Shown: positions 9,787 to 18,877 of the stretch, piece by piece
Layout of the letters: each line of letters opens with the position of its first letter
Numbering within the stretch: the stretch's first letter is position 1
Assembly (NCBI GenBank): GCA_033296885.1
Contig: MU863965.1
Coordinates: 1-64,000 of the forward strand
Reading direction: 5' to 3'
DNA: 64,000 bases
DNA from: Triangularia verruculosa
Lineage: Eukaryota > Ascomycota > Sordariomycetes > Sordariales > Podosporaceae
Notes under the pieces: model-generated
Told to the model about the DNA's origin: nothing
The model's database searches: none
Seen by the model: only the letters and a program-made list of their open reading frames with translations
Program-made: the position numbers and the translations under genes

Positions 9787-12700
9787 ATGCAACCGATGAT
9801 GAGCTCCTCACGGGATCCAACCGCGCGCCTTCGTGCTGGACTTAATCCTCTGCTCACGGCATCATTGGGTGTTTACCATCCTCAGCACAACAATGGCACA
9901 CCCGTTTCGGCGCTGTCCGTCAGCTCTCACGGCGCCTTCTCATCTAATCAGACTCCACTGAGTGCCATCCAGCCATACAACCCACAGCAATGGATCACTT
10001 CGCCAACGGCAGGCACTGGCCAGGAACAGATGCAGGTCGCGTCTATCCAGGAACCTCAAGGTAAGTCTCTTGCCGGTGCGTCTTTGACAAATGAAACTGA
10101 TAAGTTCGTAGGGTCACCGCTGCCACCCCCACCTTACTCACCCCCTCGCAGCAGACCGATGAGCACAAACTTCGATCAAGGACCAACTGCGAATACTTCT
10201 GTTGCCCGGGCACCACATCCTCCTCTGCAGAGGGCGGCTACAGAATCGCCGGTGGCCAACACATCATTTCCCCCTCCGCCTGGCACGAGAGGCGCTTCTC
10301 GAGAGAGGCGATTTGGTCTTCCCTCGCTGACAAGACGACGTGAACCTGAGCCAGCCATCGCACCGCTTGATTCGAGTCCCCAGCCGTCTTCTCGCTCTCT
10401 CAGTGGGCTGCTGTCTCGTCCAGTTGGTGGCCACCCAGGGCCTTTGACGTTGCAGATACCCCACCAAGTGCCACAAAGGACAGATTCCGATGCCTCGCAG
10501 AATATGGCGCCGGGGGCTCGACGAGCTGTCTCGACACCAGCGGTGGCTACACCTACTTCGGCCAGGTCGCGTTCCTCCTCTCAGATTCGATGGGACCCAT
10601 CTATGCCAGTCCCCCCACCACCGCCAGGGCCACCGCCATCATCCAGTCGGTCGCAAAGCATGCAGAGATTACAATCTAGCGGCGATCCAATTGTATCACC
10701 ACCTACCCGTCGACCGCCGCCAACTGGGGTGGCAGCTCTAGGGCCTGTGCCTTTGACACCAGCCAACTGGAGAGAGGGGGATAATCTTCCTGGGCCACCA
10801 GGGCAGCAGCCACAACAACACGCCGACCCACAAGCCACAGCGGGCGTTCAGCTTTCAGAGACATCAAGTGTCGCAAGCTCAGGGGCCGGAGCCCAGCCTG
10901 AATCGGCTACATCTTCGGCGCCGAGCTCAGCAGGAGGATTCATCCGAAGGAGTCCAGTGGTCAGAGGGGACAAGACGCTTCTGGAGCGGCGGAGCGAGAG
11001 CCGGACCAGGCTAGCAACCCGCGGTTCTGTAGATGCGACCAACTCCCCCCATGGCCTTTCTGATATTGTTATTCCTGGTTCATCATCCTCTGGCGGGCTC
11101 CAACGGCGCTTGACCATCGGAAGAGGGACACCGAGGACGGGGAGGACAAGTGAGACTCCGAGGACGGGCGAATCTGTCGATACTCCAGAGTCGAGGACAC
11201 CACGAGCCGCTGGGCAGGGCATGTCCGGTCAGGTAACCCCGACAAGACTATCGCCCAACTCACAGAAACACCCTGAGCGACATGTGGTTCCAAGGGCGCT
11301 GCCAACTCCACCCACGGGCAGCAGGTCATCGTCAACACACCGAGGGATGGGACAGGATGTACCAATGTCAGCTCCCCTATCGCCATCACACAATTATCCT
11401 GTGTCGAAGCACATGGTAATCACACAAAGTAGCGAGCAGTTTGCCCGTGGGACTGTCGACCGCTTCGCGGTTTTCGCTGACCGAGAAGCTTCCGCCGCCA
11501 ATGATGCCGAGCGAGTGCGGCTATTTGCAGAGTTCTTCGTGAACGAATCTAGGATACGAAGGGAGCGATATGGGGCTGCCATTGGGGCAATGGGTTCCGA
11601 GGTCCTTGACCTGACCCGTGACTTGTTCAGGCCAATGCCAGTCAGGAGAGAGTCAATCAACTCGGCCACGAGCGGGACGGTAGAACTAACACCGCAGTCA
11701 TCTGAGCCGAGGTCACACCGTGGTTCGATTGGGTCAGCTTCTGATGGAAACCATGGAGCGTCATCTTCTGCCCAAACACCTACCTCTGTGAATCAGCAGC
11801 AGCCGCAGCAGTCACCATCGCCTTCTGGAAACCAGAACTGGCCCTCGAACAATTACATGCCGTCGTTGTCACCTATCTTGAGCATGAGCGTTAGCGATGC
11901 GGTTGACGAGCAGGACTCGAGAGGGCGACCGGCAAGCCGATGGTGGGAGGCTGACTCGACGGGTGCCCCTTCCTCCCGGATGGAAAGGTCGAAACGAGAG
12001 TCCAAGTATATGGGTGTACCGAAAGAGGCCCGTGAGGCATTACAATGGATTGATGAGCCGCAGGCGTCACCCGCTGGTTCAAGCAAGCGAGCCTCCCACG
12101 GATACCCCCCTGAAAAGACTGGCTGGCATGATACAGACCAGTCGATGACACCACAGGCCCTTTCCCGCAACTCTATGGCTTCGTCGTCAACAGCTCCCAA
12201 CACGCCGAATCCTGACCACTTGGATGTCTCCCGCTTGGTCACCCTCCCACCACCCTATCCACGACATCATCCAGCCGTGAACAATAACCACCCCGAACTG
12301 ACCGAAATCCGCACCGCGATCCGCACTGTCAGCGACCTGGCCGAAGTTACCACCATTCAAGAAGTCTACAAGCAATCCTCCTCCCAAAAGCGTCTTGCCC
12401 TCACCGAAGACGTCAAACAACGCCGCGTCGCTCTCCGCCAAAACCTCCACCAAGACATCTCCTCCGGCGTCTTATCCTACGCAGACGCAGCCCGCATCGA
12501 AGCCGACGCCACCGCCGCCGAGCACACCAAACTCAAAGACCTCGAAAAGACCGATTTCGACGAATTCCAAACCGCCGTCGTCATGCCCGTCAACGAAATC
12601 CTCCAAAACAGAATCAACACCGCCACCAAGCTCTTCGACAACCTCCGCTCCCGCCTCTTTGACGAAACCCACAAATCCAACCCCAACCTCCCCCAAGAAG

Positions 12701-13488
12701 AAGGCGACGAACAGCCCGAACTGCTGGAGAAGCTTACCCTCCTGAAATGGATCTTCGAAGCCCGCGAAACGCTGCATCGGGCACTATACGACCTCTTATC
12801 CGACCGCAACGACCACTACCGCGACCTCGTCCTCGTCCCGTACAAGCTCGCGCAGCAAGACGACAAAGTCGCCTCCGCCAAGGCCTTCTTCATCGAAGAC
12901 GCCAACAAACGCCAGCAAGTATTTGCCGAAGAAGTCCTCCACCGCACGCAGGAATTCCGGGATGTAGTCGAGGAAACCGTCGTCCGCGGGGTAGAAGTTC
13001 AGCTCAATGCGTTCTGGGACATCGCCCCAGACCTCAAGCGGTTGCTGGACAAGATCCCGAGCGACATGGAGGGCTTCCACATCCAGATCCCGGCGCTGGA
13101 AATTGCCGAGAACCCGAGTTATACCGAGCACCCGTTGCAGTATCTTTTCAGTCTGCTGCTGCATGCGGAGAAGAGCACGTATCAGTTTATCGAGTCGCAG
13201 ACGAATCTGCTGTGCTTGCTGCATGAGGTGAAGGAGGCGGTGGTGGTGGCCAAGGGGAAGGTGATGGAGGCGGAGGGGAGGGACGGTGGGAGGGTGGAGG
13301 AGATGAAACGGGATGAAGCGGCGAGGTTGACGGATGATTTGAAGGATAAGGTGAGGGTTGTGCAGGATCAGTGGAACAGCGCTTTGGGAGAGACGGTTGG
13401 GGGGGTCAAGGAGAGGGTGGGGGGCTGGTTGCTGGAGACGGGCGGGTGGGATGAGAGTTTTGAGGAGGGTGGTGTTGGGGGTGTTTAA
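9787..13488 (+). CDS. Large Ser/Pro-rich protein with helical C-terminal region, unrecognised
   Basis: Two exons, 9787-10060 and 10112-13488, give 1216 residues. The 51-bp intron (GTAAGT..TTCGTAG) is a multiple of three and stop-free, so an unspliced reading also stays open. Residues 1-800 are low-complexity Ser/Pro/Gln/Gly text with many SP/TP sites and PPPPYSPP-type proline clusters. Inside it, about residues 523-580 form an ordered helical block (SEQFARGTVDRFAVFADRE) that looks conserved. From about residue 800 to 1190 the protein is highly charged and helical, likely coiled coil, with a hydrophobic patch around HPLQYLFSLLLHAEKS. No signal peptide or membrane segment is seen. I do not recognise a named family; the layout suggests a regulatory scaffold, which is inference only. 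An upstream TTG-led extension in the same frame is not needed. Confidence 0.85.
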   Translation: MQPMMSSSRDPTARLRAGLNPLLTASLGVYHPQHNNGTPVSALSVSSHGAFSSNQTPLSAIQPYNPQQWITSPTAGTGQEQMQVASIQEPQGKSLAGASLTNETDKFVGSPLPPPPYSPPRSRPMSTNFDQGPTANTSVARAPHPPLQRAATESPVANTSFPPPPGTRGASRERRFGLPSLTRRREPEPAIAPLDSSPQPSSRSLSGLLSRPVGGHPGPLTLQIPHQVPQRTDSDASQNMAPGARRAVSTPAVATPTSARSRSSSQIRWDPSMPVPPPPPGPPPSSSRSQSMQRLQSSGDPIVSPPTRRPPPTGVAALGPVPLTPANWREGDNLPGPPGQQPQQHADPQATAGVQLSETSSVASSGAGAQPESATSSAPSSAGGFIRRSPVVRGDKTLLERRSESRTRLATRGSVDATNSPHGLSDIVIPGSSSSGGLQRRLTIGRGTPRTGRTSETPRTGESVDTPESRTPRAAGQGMSGQVTPTRLSPNSQKHPERHVVPRALPTPPTGSRSSSTHRGMGQDVPMSAPLSPSHNYPVSKHMVITQSSEQFARGTVDRFAVFADREASAANDAERVRLFAEFFVNESRIRRERYGAAIGAMGSEVLDLTRDLFRPMPVRRESINSATSGTVELTPQSSEPRSHRGSIGSASDGNHGASSSAQTPTSVNQQQPQQSPSPSGNQNWPSNNYMPSLSPILSMSVSDAVDEQDSRGRPASRWWEADSTGAPSSRMERSKRESKYMGVPKEAREALQWIDEPQASPAGSSKRASHGYPPEKTGWHDTDQSMTPQALSRNSMASSSTAPNTPNPDHLDVSRLVTLPPPYPRHHPAVNNNHPELTEIRTAIRTVSDLAEVTTIQEVYKQSSSQKRLALTEDVKQRRVALRQNLHQDISSGVLSYADAARIEADATAAEHTKLKDLEKTDFDEFQTAVVMPVNEILQNRINTATKLFDNLRSRLFDETHKSNPNLPQEEGDEQPELLEKLTLLKWIFEARETLHRALYDLLSDRNDHYRDLVLVPYKLAQQDDKVASAKAFFIEDANKRQQVFAEEVLHRTQEFRDVVEETVVRGVEVQLNAFWDIAPDLKRLLDKIPSDMEGFHIQIPALEIAENPSYTEHPLQYLFSLLLHAEKSTYQFIESQTNLLCLLHEVKEAVVVAKGKVMEAEGRDGGRVEEMKRDEAARLTDDLKDKVRVVQDQWNSALGETVGGVKERVGGWLLETGGWDESFEEGGVGGV

Positions 13489-13871
13489 AACTCCTGGCAT
13501 AGATATGTTTTTGGCTTATGGAATGGATTTATGATGGTGTTTTTCGTTGGCTTAGGGAGGGAAGATATTGTGATGAGAAAGACGAGCAGACAAGATGGAC
13601 GTTGATACCCCCTGATTTTACACGATTTCTTTTGCAGCGAAAAAGCAGGAGATGAATGGAGCGAGCATAACTTGGACCGGATGATGAGTGGATGACCTTT
13701 TTAGATATTGTACATGGTTCAAATATCACACCCTTATTGCATGACAGCATTAATGGGCAGACACAAGTAAAGCACGCTCCAATGCCAGATTCTCTGCATA
13801 TTGGGATCACATTGGTAATTGGTACATGCCTGACTAGATGTCTTGATGTCGAAAATCTAGCTCATACTGCC

Positions 13872-13906
13872 TACTCGTCAGGTCTTCAAAATCGACCTGA
13901 CGAGTA
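13872..13906. repeat. Perfect 13-bp inverted repeat (hairpin)
   Basis: The arms TACTCGTCAGGTC (13872-13884) and GACCTGACGAGTA (13894-13906) are exact reverse complements separated by a 9-base loop. It lies about 380 bp beyond the stop of the Ser/Pro-rich gene and 55 bp before a second, longer foldback. Confidence 0.85.
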
Positions 13907-13960
13907 CTCCTCCCGCTCAAACTCGCGACACCGAATATCACTCGCAGTCCCCATGTCATC

Positions 13961-14089
13961 AGTTCTGGTGGGCTCTGTTTACATGGCCCCTGGATCTGTC
14001 ACCAGACTGGACTAAAACGCGCGGTTAACGCGCTCGAGCGTTAGACTGGCAACAGATTCAGGGCCATGTACACAGAGCCCACCAGAACT
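13961..14089. repeat. Foldback element with about 49-bp arms
   Basis: The left arm (13961-14011, starting AGTTCTGGTGGGCTCTGT) and the right arm (14041-14089, ending ACAGAGCCCACCAGAACT) are near-perfect reverse complements over roughly 49 bp, with a handful of substitutions and one single-base gap. The spacer of about 29 bp contains a near-palindromic CGCGCGGTTAACGCGC core. This could be a short miniature inverted-repeat element or a structured transcript. No clear target-site duplication was seen. Confidence 0.8.
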
Positions 14090-14475
14090 AGGAATCGATT
14101 GTTCGTTTTTCCATTTCTCACCCGCTCCTACCAAACCGCGGCTCAGCTCTTCGGCCGAGCTGTGACCAGGAATCCCGGCGATGGGTATCCAGTGATGATA
14201 CGGGGAGGAGATCCGCGAGGAGTGGTTTCGTCTGTTGTGGCGGCTGAGGAACCATTCTATCGTACAGGCCCACCCTTCCTATGATGCAATATCGGTACAC
14301 TCGCCATGATCTCTACTTTAAGCTATATTAGCATCGTGTCTGCACTGGAAATACCTCATCTTGACATACCTTTGTGCCTCAACCCCATTTCAAGCCAACC
14401 TGTATCTCTATCCCAAAACTCCATGTAATGCCTCATGTCTCCACTCTCAATGCATAGTCCCCCATTCGGACCCAT

Positions 14476-14799
14476 CTATTTCTGCTCCTTCTCGACTCCG
14501 TACTCTTTAGGCAAATCCATGCCCACCCTCCTGGCCGTCAGACGAACTCTTTCCTCCTCGTCCATGCCCATGCCAGGGTTGTACCGCTCAATCAGGGTGA
14601 CGTATGTTCTCTGGGCCTTGAGGTACTGGAGGTACTGCTCGGCAATGCCGGCTTCCTTGTGTTGTTGGGCGGCAGTCGAGACGAAGTTATCGCGGAGACG
14701 CTGGTGCAGGTCGGCGCGGGGGGAGGAGAGGACTGGTCTGGGAGGGAGCTCGCGGAGGAGGGAGCGGTAGAGGGAGCGGAGTTGAGGTTGGCCTGACAT
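14476..14799 (-). CDS. FMC1: ATP synthase assembly factor FMC1, mitochondrial
   Basis: A single exon encodes 107 residues, typical for fungal Fmc1. The N-terminal LRSLYRSLLRELPPRP is the LYR-like helix motif of this family, and the rest is three-helix, charged sequence (ending RRVGMDLPKEYGVEKEQK). Fmc1 acts in the mitochondrial matrix and is needed for assembly or stability of the F1 sector of ATP synthase at high temperature in yeast. The gene is divergent from the mitochondrial GTPase gene at 15088, with 288 bp between the two start codons, which suggests a shared promoter. Confidence 0.88.
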   Translation of the reverse strand: MSGQPQLRSLYRSLLRELPPRPVLSSPRADLHQRLRDNFVSTAAQQHKEAGIAEQYLQYLKAQRTYVTLIERYNPGMGMDEEERVRLTARRVGMDLPKEYGVEKEQK

Positions 14800-15087
14800 T
14801 TTGGAGCTTGAGGGAGAGGAATTGGCGGGTTGTGGGAAGAGGGGAAGGGGAGTTGTGGTTGGATGGAAAGTATTGGAGCTGAGCAGCCCGAAAAATGCCG
14901 AGCTTGGCGGGATGATGCTTACATATACGTATCCCCAACCCTTATCGGCAGTGATTCAGCTAGAGATAAGGCTGTACCGGCAGGCAAAGTCCCTGTTTTT
15001 GGGAGAGCGATTGACACTGTAAATCGCATCACACTTTGCGACAGCAGCCATTGTCAATACAAAGCTGTCGCCAGTCCGTTCTTCACC
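14800..15087. promoter_or_regulatory. Compact bidirectional promoter between FMC1 and EngB-type GTPase
   Basis: Two genes for mitochondrial proteins start 288 bp apart and point away from each other. The interval must contain both promoters and 5' UTRs. I could not pick out defined elements. Confidence 0.55.
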
Positions 15088-16485
15088 ATGGCGACACTAC
15101 GCGCAACCCCAAACCTCCTCGCCATGCCCCCATCCATCCGATCCCTCGTCCTCACCCACCACATCCTCCTCCCAACCCGAACCTTCGCAACCGCCAAACA
15201 CCTCCGACCCCGCGGTGCCCCCCGCCCCTCCTCGATCCCTCCCCTCCCCGGCTTCGACCCCGAACCCCTCGAGCCAGTTGAAGTCTACATCCCACCCCTC
15301 GAATCAACCTCGTACCTCCCCCCACCCTCCAACGACCCCAACGGCCTCCCCTTCCCGGCCCCACCACCACCCGCCAACTCCCTCGCCAAAGCAACCGACA
15401 TCTTCACGTCCAAAGGCGGCCCAAAGTTCCTGTACTCCGCCGGCAGGTTCCTCGAGCTCCCGGTAAACACCCACACCCCCGAGATCTGCCTCATCGGCCG
15501 CTCCAACGTCGGGAAATCCACCCTCATCAACGCGCTCTCCGGCCTGTTGGGCACCTCAGCGCGCAACTCCCATGGCGTGGTAGCAAGGAAACAAGGGAGC
15601 GCGATTACGTCCAGAAAAGCGGGTTGCACAGTCACGCTGAACGGCTACGGCTTCGGCACCCCGCCCCCGGAGGATCCCGACGACCTGGCTGAGAAATCTC
15701 AGGAGATCAAGGCGAAAAGAGAAGCAATCGTGAAAGGGGCGACTAGAGCGGCGAGGAGGGAGGCGCAGAAGGAATATATGCAGAGGGAAAAACCGAGGCA
15801 ATACGCGCTGATCATGGTGGATATGCCTGGGTATGGTCTGGGTTCCAAAAAAGACTGGGGGACGGAGATCCAGAAGTATTTGGCCAAGAGGCAGATGCTG
15901 AAGGGGGCGGTGGTGCTGATTGATGCGGAGGCTGGAGTGAAAGACCAGGATCGGATGGTGCTGGGGAATTTAAGGGATAATGGGGTGCGGACGATGGTGG
16001 TGCTGACCAAGGGGGATAAAGTGGTGGATTACGCTATGGTTGAGCAGAGGAAGAAGGATGCTGCTGCTGCTGCTGCTGCTGGGGAGGAGGGGGTGGAGGG
16101 GAGGAAGATTGCTGAGGAGAGGATACATGAGGTTTTGGTGGGGGTTTGGAAGGAGCTGAGGAGGGTGGAGAGAAGGAGTTTGACGTGGTTGGAGGGGGAG
16201 GAGAAGGGGTGGGAGAGGGAGGTTTGGGTTACGGGAGCGGGGGACCCGAGGAATGGGGGATTGGGGGTTGAGACGGCGAGGTGGGCGATTTGCAGGTTGG
16301 CTGGGTTGGTGCAGGATAAGAGGAAGATGGTTGTGCCGGGGTTGGATACCGTGACGAAGGGGAAGAAGGGATTACCGAAGGTGGTGGAGGTGAAGGAGCC
16401 GGAGATTATCTCGTTTGATGATATCGAGTTTGCGATTGCGAGGGAGAATGCGAAGCCAAAGAAGCGTCTTCATCCATCGTTCTAG
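15088..16485 (+). CDS. EngB/YihA-family GTPase, mitochondrial
   Basis: A single exon of 465 residues starts at the ATG at 15088, just before a basic, Ala/Thr-rich, acid-poor N-terminus (MATLRATPN..LLPTRTFATAKHLRPRG) typical of a mitochondrial presequence. A Pro-rich linker follows, then the GTPase domain: G1 GRSNVGKST near residue 138, G3 DMPGYG near 243 and G4 TKGD near 306. These match the EngB (TrmE-Era-EngA-YihA-Septin-like) GTPases, which assist large ribosomal subunit assembly in bacteria, so a role in mitoribosome biogenesis is likely. A (GCT)n run encodes a short poly-Ala stretch near residue 325. At 465 residues it is about twice the bacterial length because of the N-terminal extension and long insertions. 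It converges on SWF1 with only 114 bp between stops. Confidence 0.88.
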   Translation: MATLRATPNLLAMPPSIRSLVLTHHILLPTRTFATAKHLRPRGAPRPSSIPPLPGFDPEPLEPVEVYIPPLESTSYLPPPSNDPNGLPFPAPPPPANSLAKATDIFTSKGGPKFLYSAGRFLELPVNTHTPEICLIGRSNVGKSTLINALSGLLGTSARNSHGVVARKQGSAITSRKAGCTVTLNGYGFGTPPPEDPDDLAEKSQEIKAKREAIVKGATRAARREAQKEYMQREKPRQYALIMVDMPGYGLGSKKDWGTEIQKYLAKRQMLKGAVVLIDAEAGVKDQDRMVLGNLRDNGVRTMVVLTKGDKVVDYAMVEQRKKDAAAAAAAGEEGVEGRKIAEERIHEVLVGVWKELRRVERRSLTWLEGEEKGWEREVWVTGAGDPRNGGLGVETARWAICRLAGLVQDKRKMVVPGLDTVTKGKKGLPKVVEVKEPEIISFDDIEFAIARENAKPKKRLHPSF

Positions 16486-16599
16486 GGTGTATTATACTGT
16501 ATAACATGCGGCCTGTAAGGATAGATAGAGATTTGATACCCAGGGAATTGGATCAACAGGAACTTTTACCGTCTATACAAACGTTGCGAGAGATGCCTT

Positions 16600-17998
16600 T
16601 CAAGCCAAGTATATCCTCTTCGCCCTCCTCTTCTTCCTCTGCTTCAACCCGCCTCTCTCTCTCCCACTTGCGGCACTCGGCTCATCCCTGAAATTATAGC
16701 CCGGCACCATCACATCCACCAAATTATCCCAAAGCCCAATATCATACAGATTCTCCACGTCTTTCAGCCCCCAAACCGCTTCCCACGGCCCATACCCAGG
16801 CAAGGTTTCATCATCCTCCCTCGGCATCTGCCCATTCTCAGTCCGAACAAGCACTTGCTCCGTCTCCGCCGGCCACCTCGTCCACCCCGGCTCAATCCTC
16901 AGATCCTTCTGCCGCACATTCCCATCCTGCATTCTTCTCTTGAACGCAAAACCCTCGCGCATCTCGTAGCTCCAATCACTCCACTTCATGCTCTCATTGG
17001 TGGTAGTCCCGCAGTAGACAAGCCACATATGGTACCCCAGCAACCCCCACACCAACGGGGAGGTTAGACCGGCGAGTAAAGTGACGGCTCCCATGCCGAC
17101 TTGGTTCTGGAAGCCCCACGACCAGATTACTAGCCAGTCTCGCAGTGGCATGCCCTCCCCGTTGTTGGCGTTCCAGGGGAGGAGGGCCCAGTAGGGGAAG
17201 AAGAAGTTCATTTTCTTGGCCATGAGGTACACGCCTAGTATTCCTCCGTAGGCAGTTAGTACTGCTGTTGAAAAAAGGAGGAGGATGAACCAGTGGTGGT
17301 TGTTGGCTCCCACGCAGTTGTTGATGAAGATGCAGTGGTGGTCATTTTTGGCGATGCAGCGCTTGCAGACGGAGCAGTGTTTTGATCTGGCGGGTTTGAG
17401 CAAGTGGCAGGTGTGGCACTCTGTGCCGGGGTGAAATAAGGTGAAATCGTAAGGGTATCGTGACATTTCGGAGGAGTGATTGGAGGGTGTGATGTACCCC
17501 GGGTCGGTGTAGGCGGCGAGGTAGAGGAAGATGTAAGGGAGGATGATGGAGATGGTGCCGGTGAATTTGACAAAGGGGGTAAGTTGCGGCCAGGCGGTGG
17601 GGAGGTAAAGGATTTCGCCGATAGAGAGCAGGAGGAGGAAGAATATCTGATATGGAGGTGTCAGTAAAGGAGCTGGTATAGGGGAGGGGGAACGTACCAG
17701 GACGGATGGGTGCCGGTCATGCATCATGTAATTCCCGAAGCGGGAGCAGGCCGGAGCGATTCTGCCGCCTGTGATACGGCGGTCGATGGATTTTAGAAAG
17801 TTGGGGAAGTGGACCCATATTACTTTGTGAAGCCATGATATTGGGGTGCCTCTGAAGTGCTTGTGTCAGGGACAGGTTCTTGTGGAGGGGTATGGGATGG
17901 GTGTCTCACCTGAGTGCTGGGAGTCGACCAAAAAAGGTCACAAAGACCATGAATGAGATGCCCAACACCACAAGGGCGATGGTTGCGATAATGCCCAT
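16600..17998 (-). CDS. SWF1: DHHC palmitoyltransferase SWF1
   Basis: Three exons, 17910-17998, 17698-17851 and 16600-17646, splice in frame to 429 residues. Exon 1 encodes the first membrane helix (MGIIATIALVVLGISFMVFVT), exon 2 a basic loop, and exon 3 two further helices. These are followed by the cysteine-rich DHHC domain (CHTCHLLKPARSKHCSVCKRC, then NDHHCIFINNCVG near residue 180) and two more helices. DHHC enzymes transfer palmitate to protein cysteines; Swf1 acts in the endoplasmic reticulum on SNAREs and other membrane proteins with juxtamembrane cysteines. The long first-helix layout and the INNCVG continuation match Swf1 rather than Pfa3, Pfa4 or Akr1. The 51-bp second intron is in frame and stop-free. 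It is divergent from RAP1. Confidence 0.92.
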
Positions 17999-18877
17999 CT
18001 TGGCGTTTGGTTTGTAATAGGCTCCTTGATGAACATTAAATAATAATAAAATGAGAAACGCTATTGGATTTTAGGGTGTTGCAAAGACGATAGCAAACGC
18101 ATGGCCGTTGGATTGTAAACGGTGGATGAGTGTTGGTTGTTGAGTGGATGAAAGAGCGGCACTGCGTGGAGCTGAGGTGGTTGGCACCTGGCAGCGTAAT
18201 GAAGTTCCTTCAGTCAGAATTGAGAGAAACAAAGGCCAGCGGTGTGCCTGTGCTGTCAGCAAAGAACACGATCTTTATCTCAAATTCCCTCGATATTTAT
18301 TTCGTCTTCATGAGATCTCACTGAGCAAGACACAACCTTGATGGGCTGCAGATACCAGATATCCGGTGCTTATGTCAGCAGCAGGTTAGGTCCCGTGATT
18401 GCGCGACCCAAACTCTACGCGTGCTGGCTGCGGTTGACAACACGAACAAAAGAGCACAGGCTCCAGCAACTTCAAACAACTAACCCCGCCATCAATTACC
18501 TTTTTGGCAAGCGGATTCTTCTTTACAACTGCTCATTCTTTTGCCGTGGAATTACAGCGTTACTGGCGACTGTTGAACCAAAGCGAAGCGGCAGACCACA
18601 AATTTACGTTTTCCTCAATTGCTCAGTCCCCAGCTAACCCTGGTCTCACTCAGCCTCCTGCTTCTGGGACTCAACTTGGCAACAGACCCTAATCTAACCG
18701 ATCGTTATTAACGTGCTACCTACCATCAAGACACCAGGAGGTCTTATGGTGTGTTGAAAGAATACGAATAGCACATCAACAGACTGGTCTTGCACGTTTC
18801 ACAGCTCAAGCACCTGCACCTCAGTCTTGCAAAGCCAAAACCCTGACACAGGGTTAGGGTTGGAACCCTTCCCCGTC
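17999..18877. promoter_or_regulatory. Divergent promoter region of SWF1 and RAP1
   Basis: About 880 bp separates the start codons of SWF1 and RAP1. Short frames are present but unconvincing. The end next to RAP1 contains a telomere-like motif described separately. Confidence 0.5.
18851..18863 (+). promoter_or_regulatory. Telomere-like GGGTTAGGGTTGG motif upstream of RAP1
   Basis: The sequence GGGTTAGGGTTGG carries one and a half TTAGGG telomeric units, 15 bp upstream of the RAP1 start codon. It lies in the 5' leader or core promoter. Because the gene encodes a telomere protein, it could be a self-regulatory site bound by a telomere-repeat factor. That is inference. Confidence 0.45.

Larger units (their letters stand above)
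13489..14475. other. Intergenic with two inverted-repeat structures
   Basis: This region separates the 3' end of the Ser/Pro-rich gene from the 3' end of FMC1, so it should contain two converging terminators. It holds a perfect 13-bp hairpin (13872-13906) and a longer foldback (13961-14089), both listed separately. No coding exon was recognised. Confidence 0.65.
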
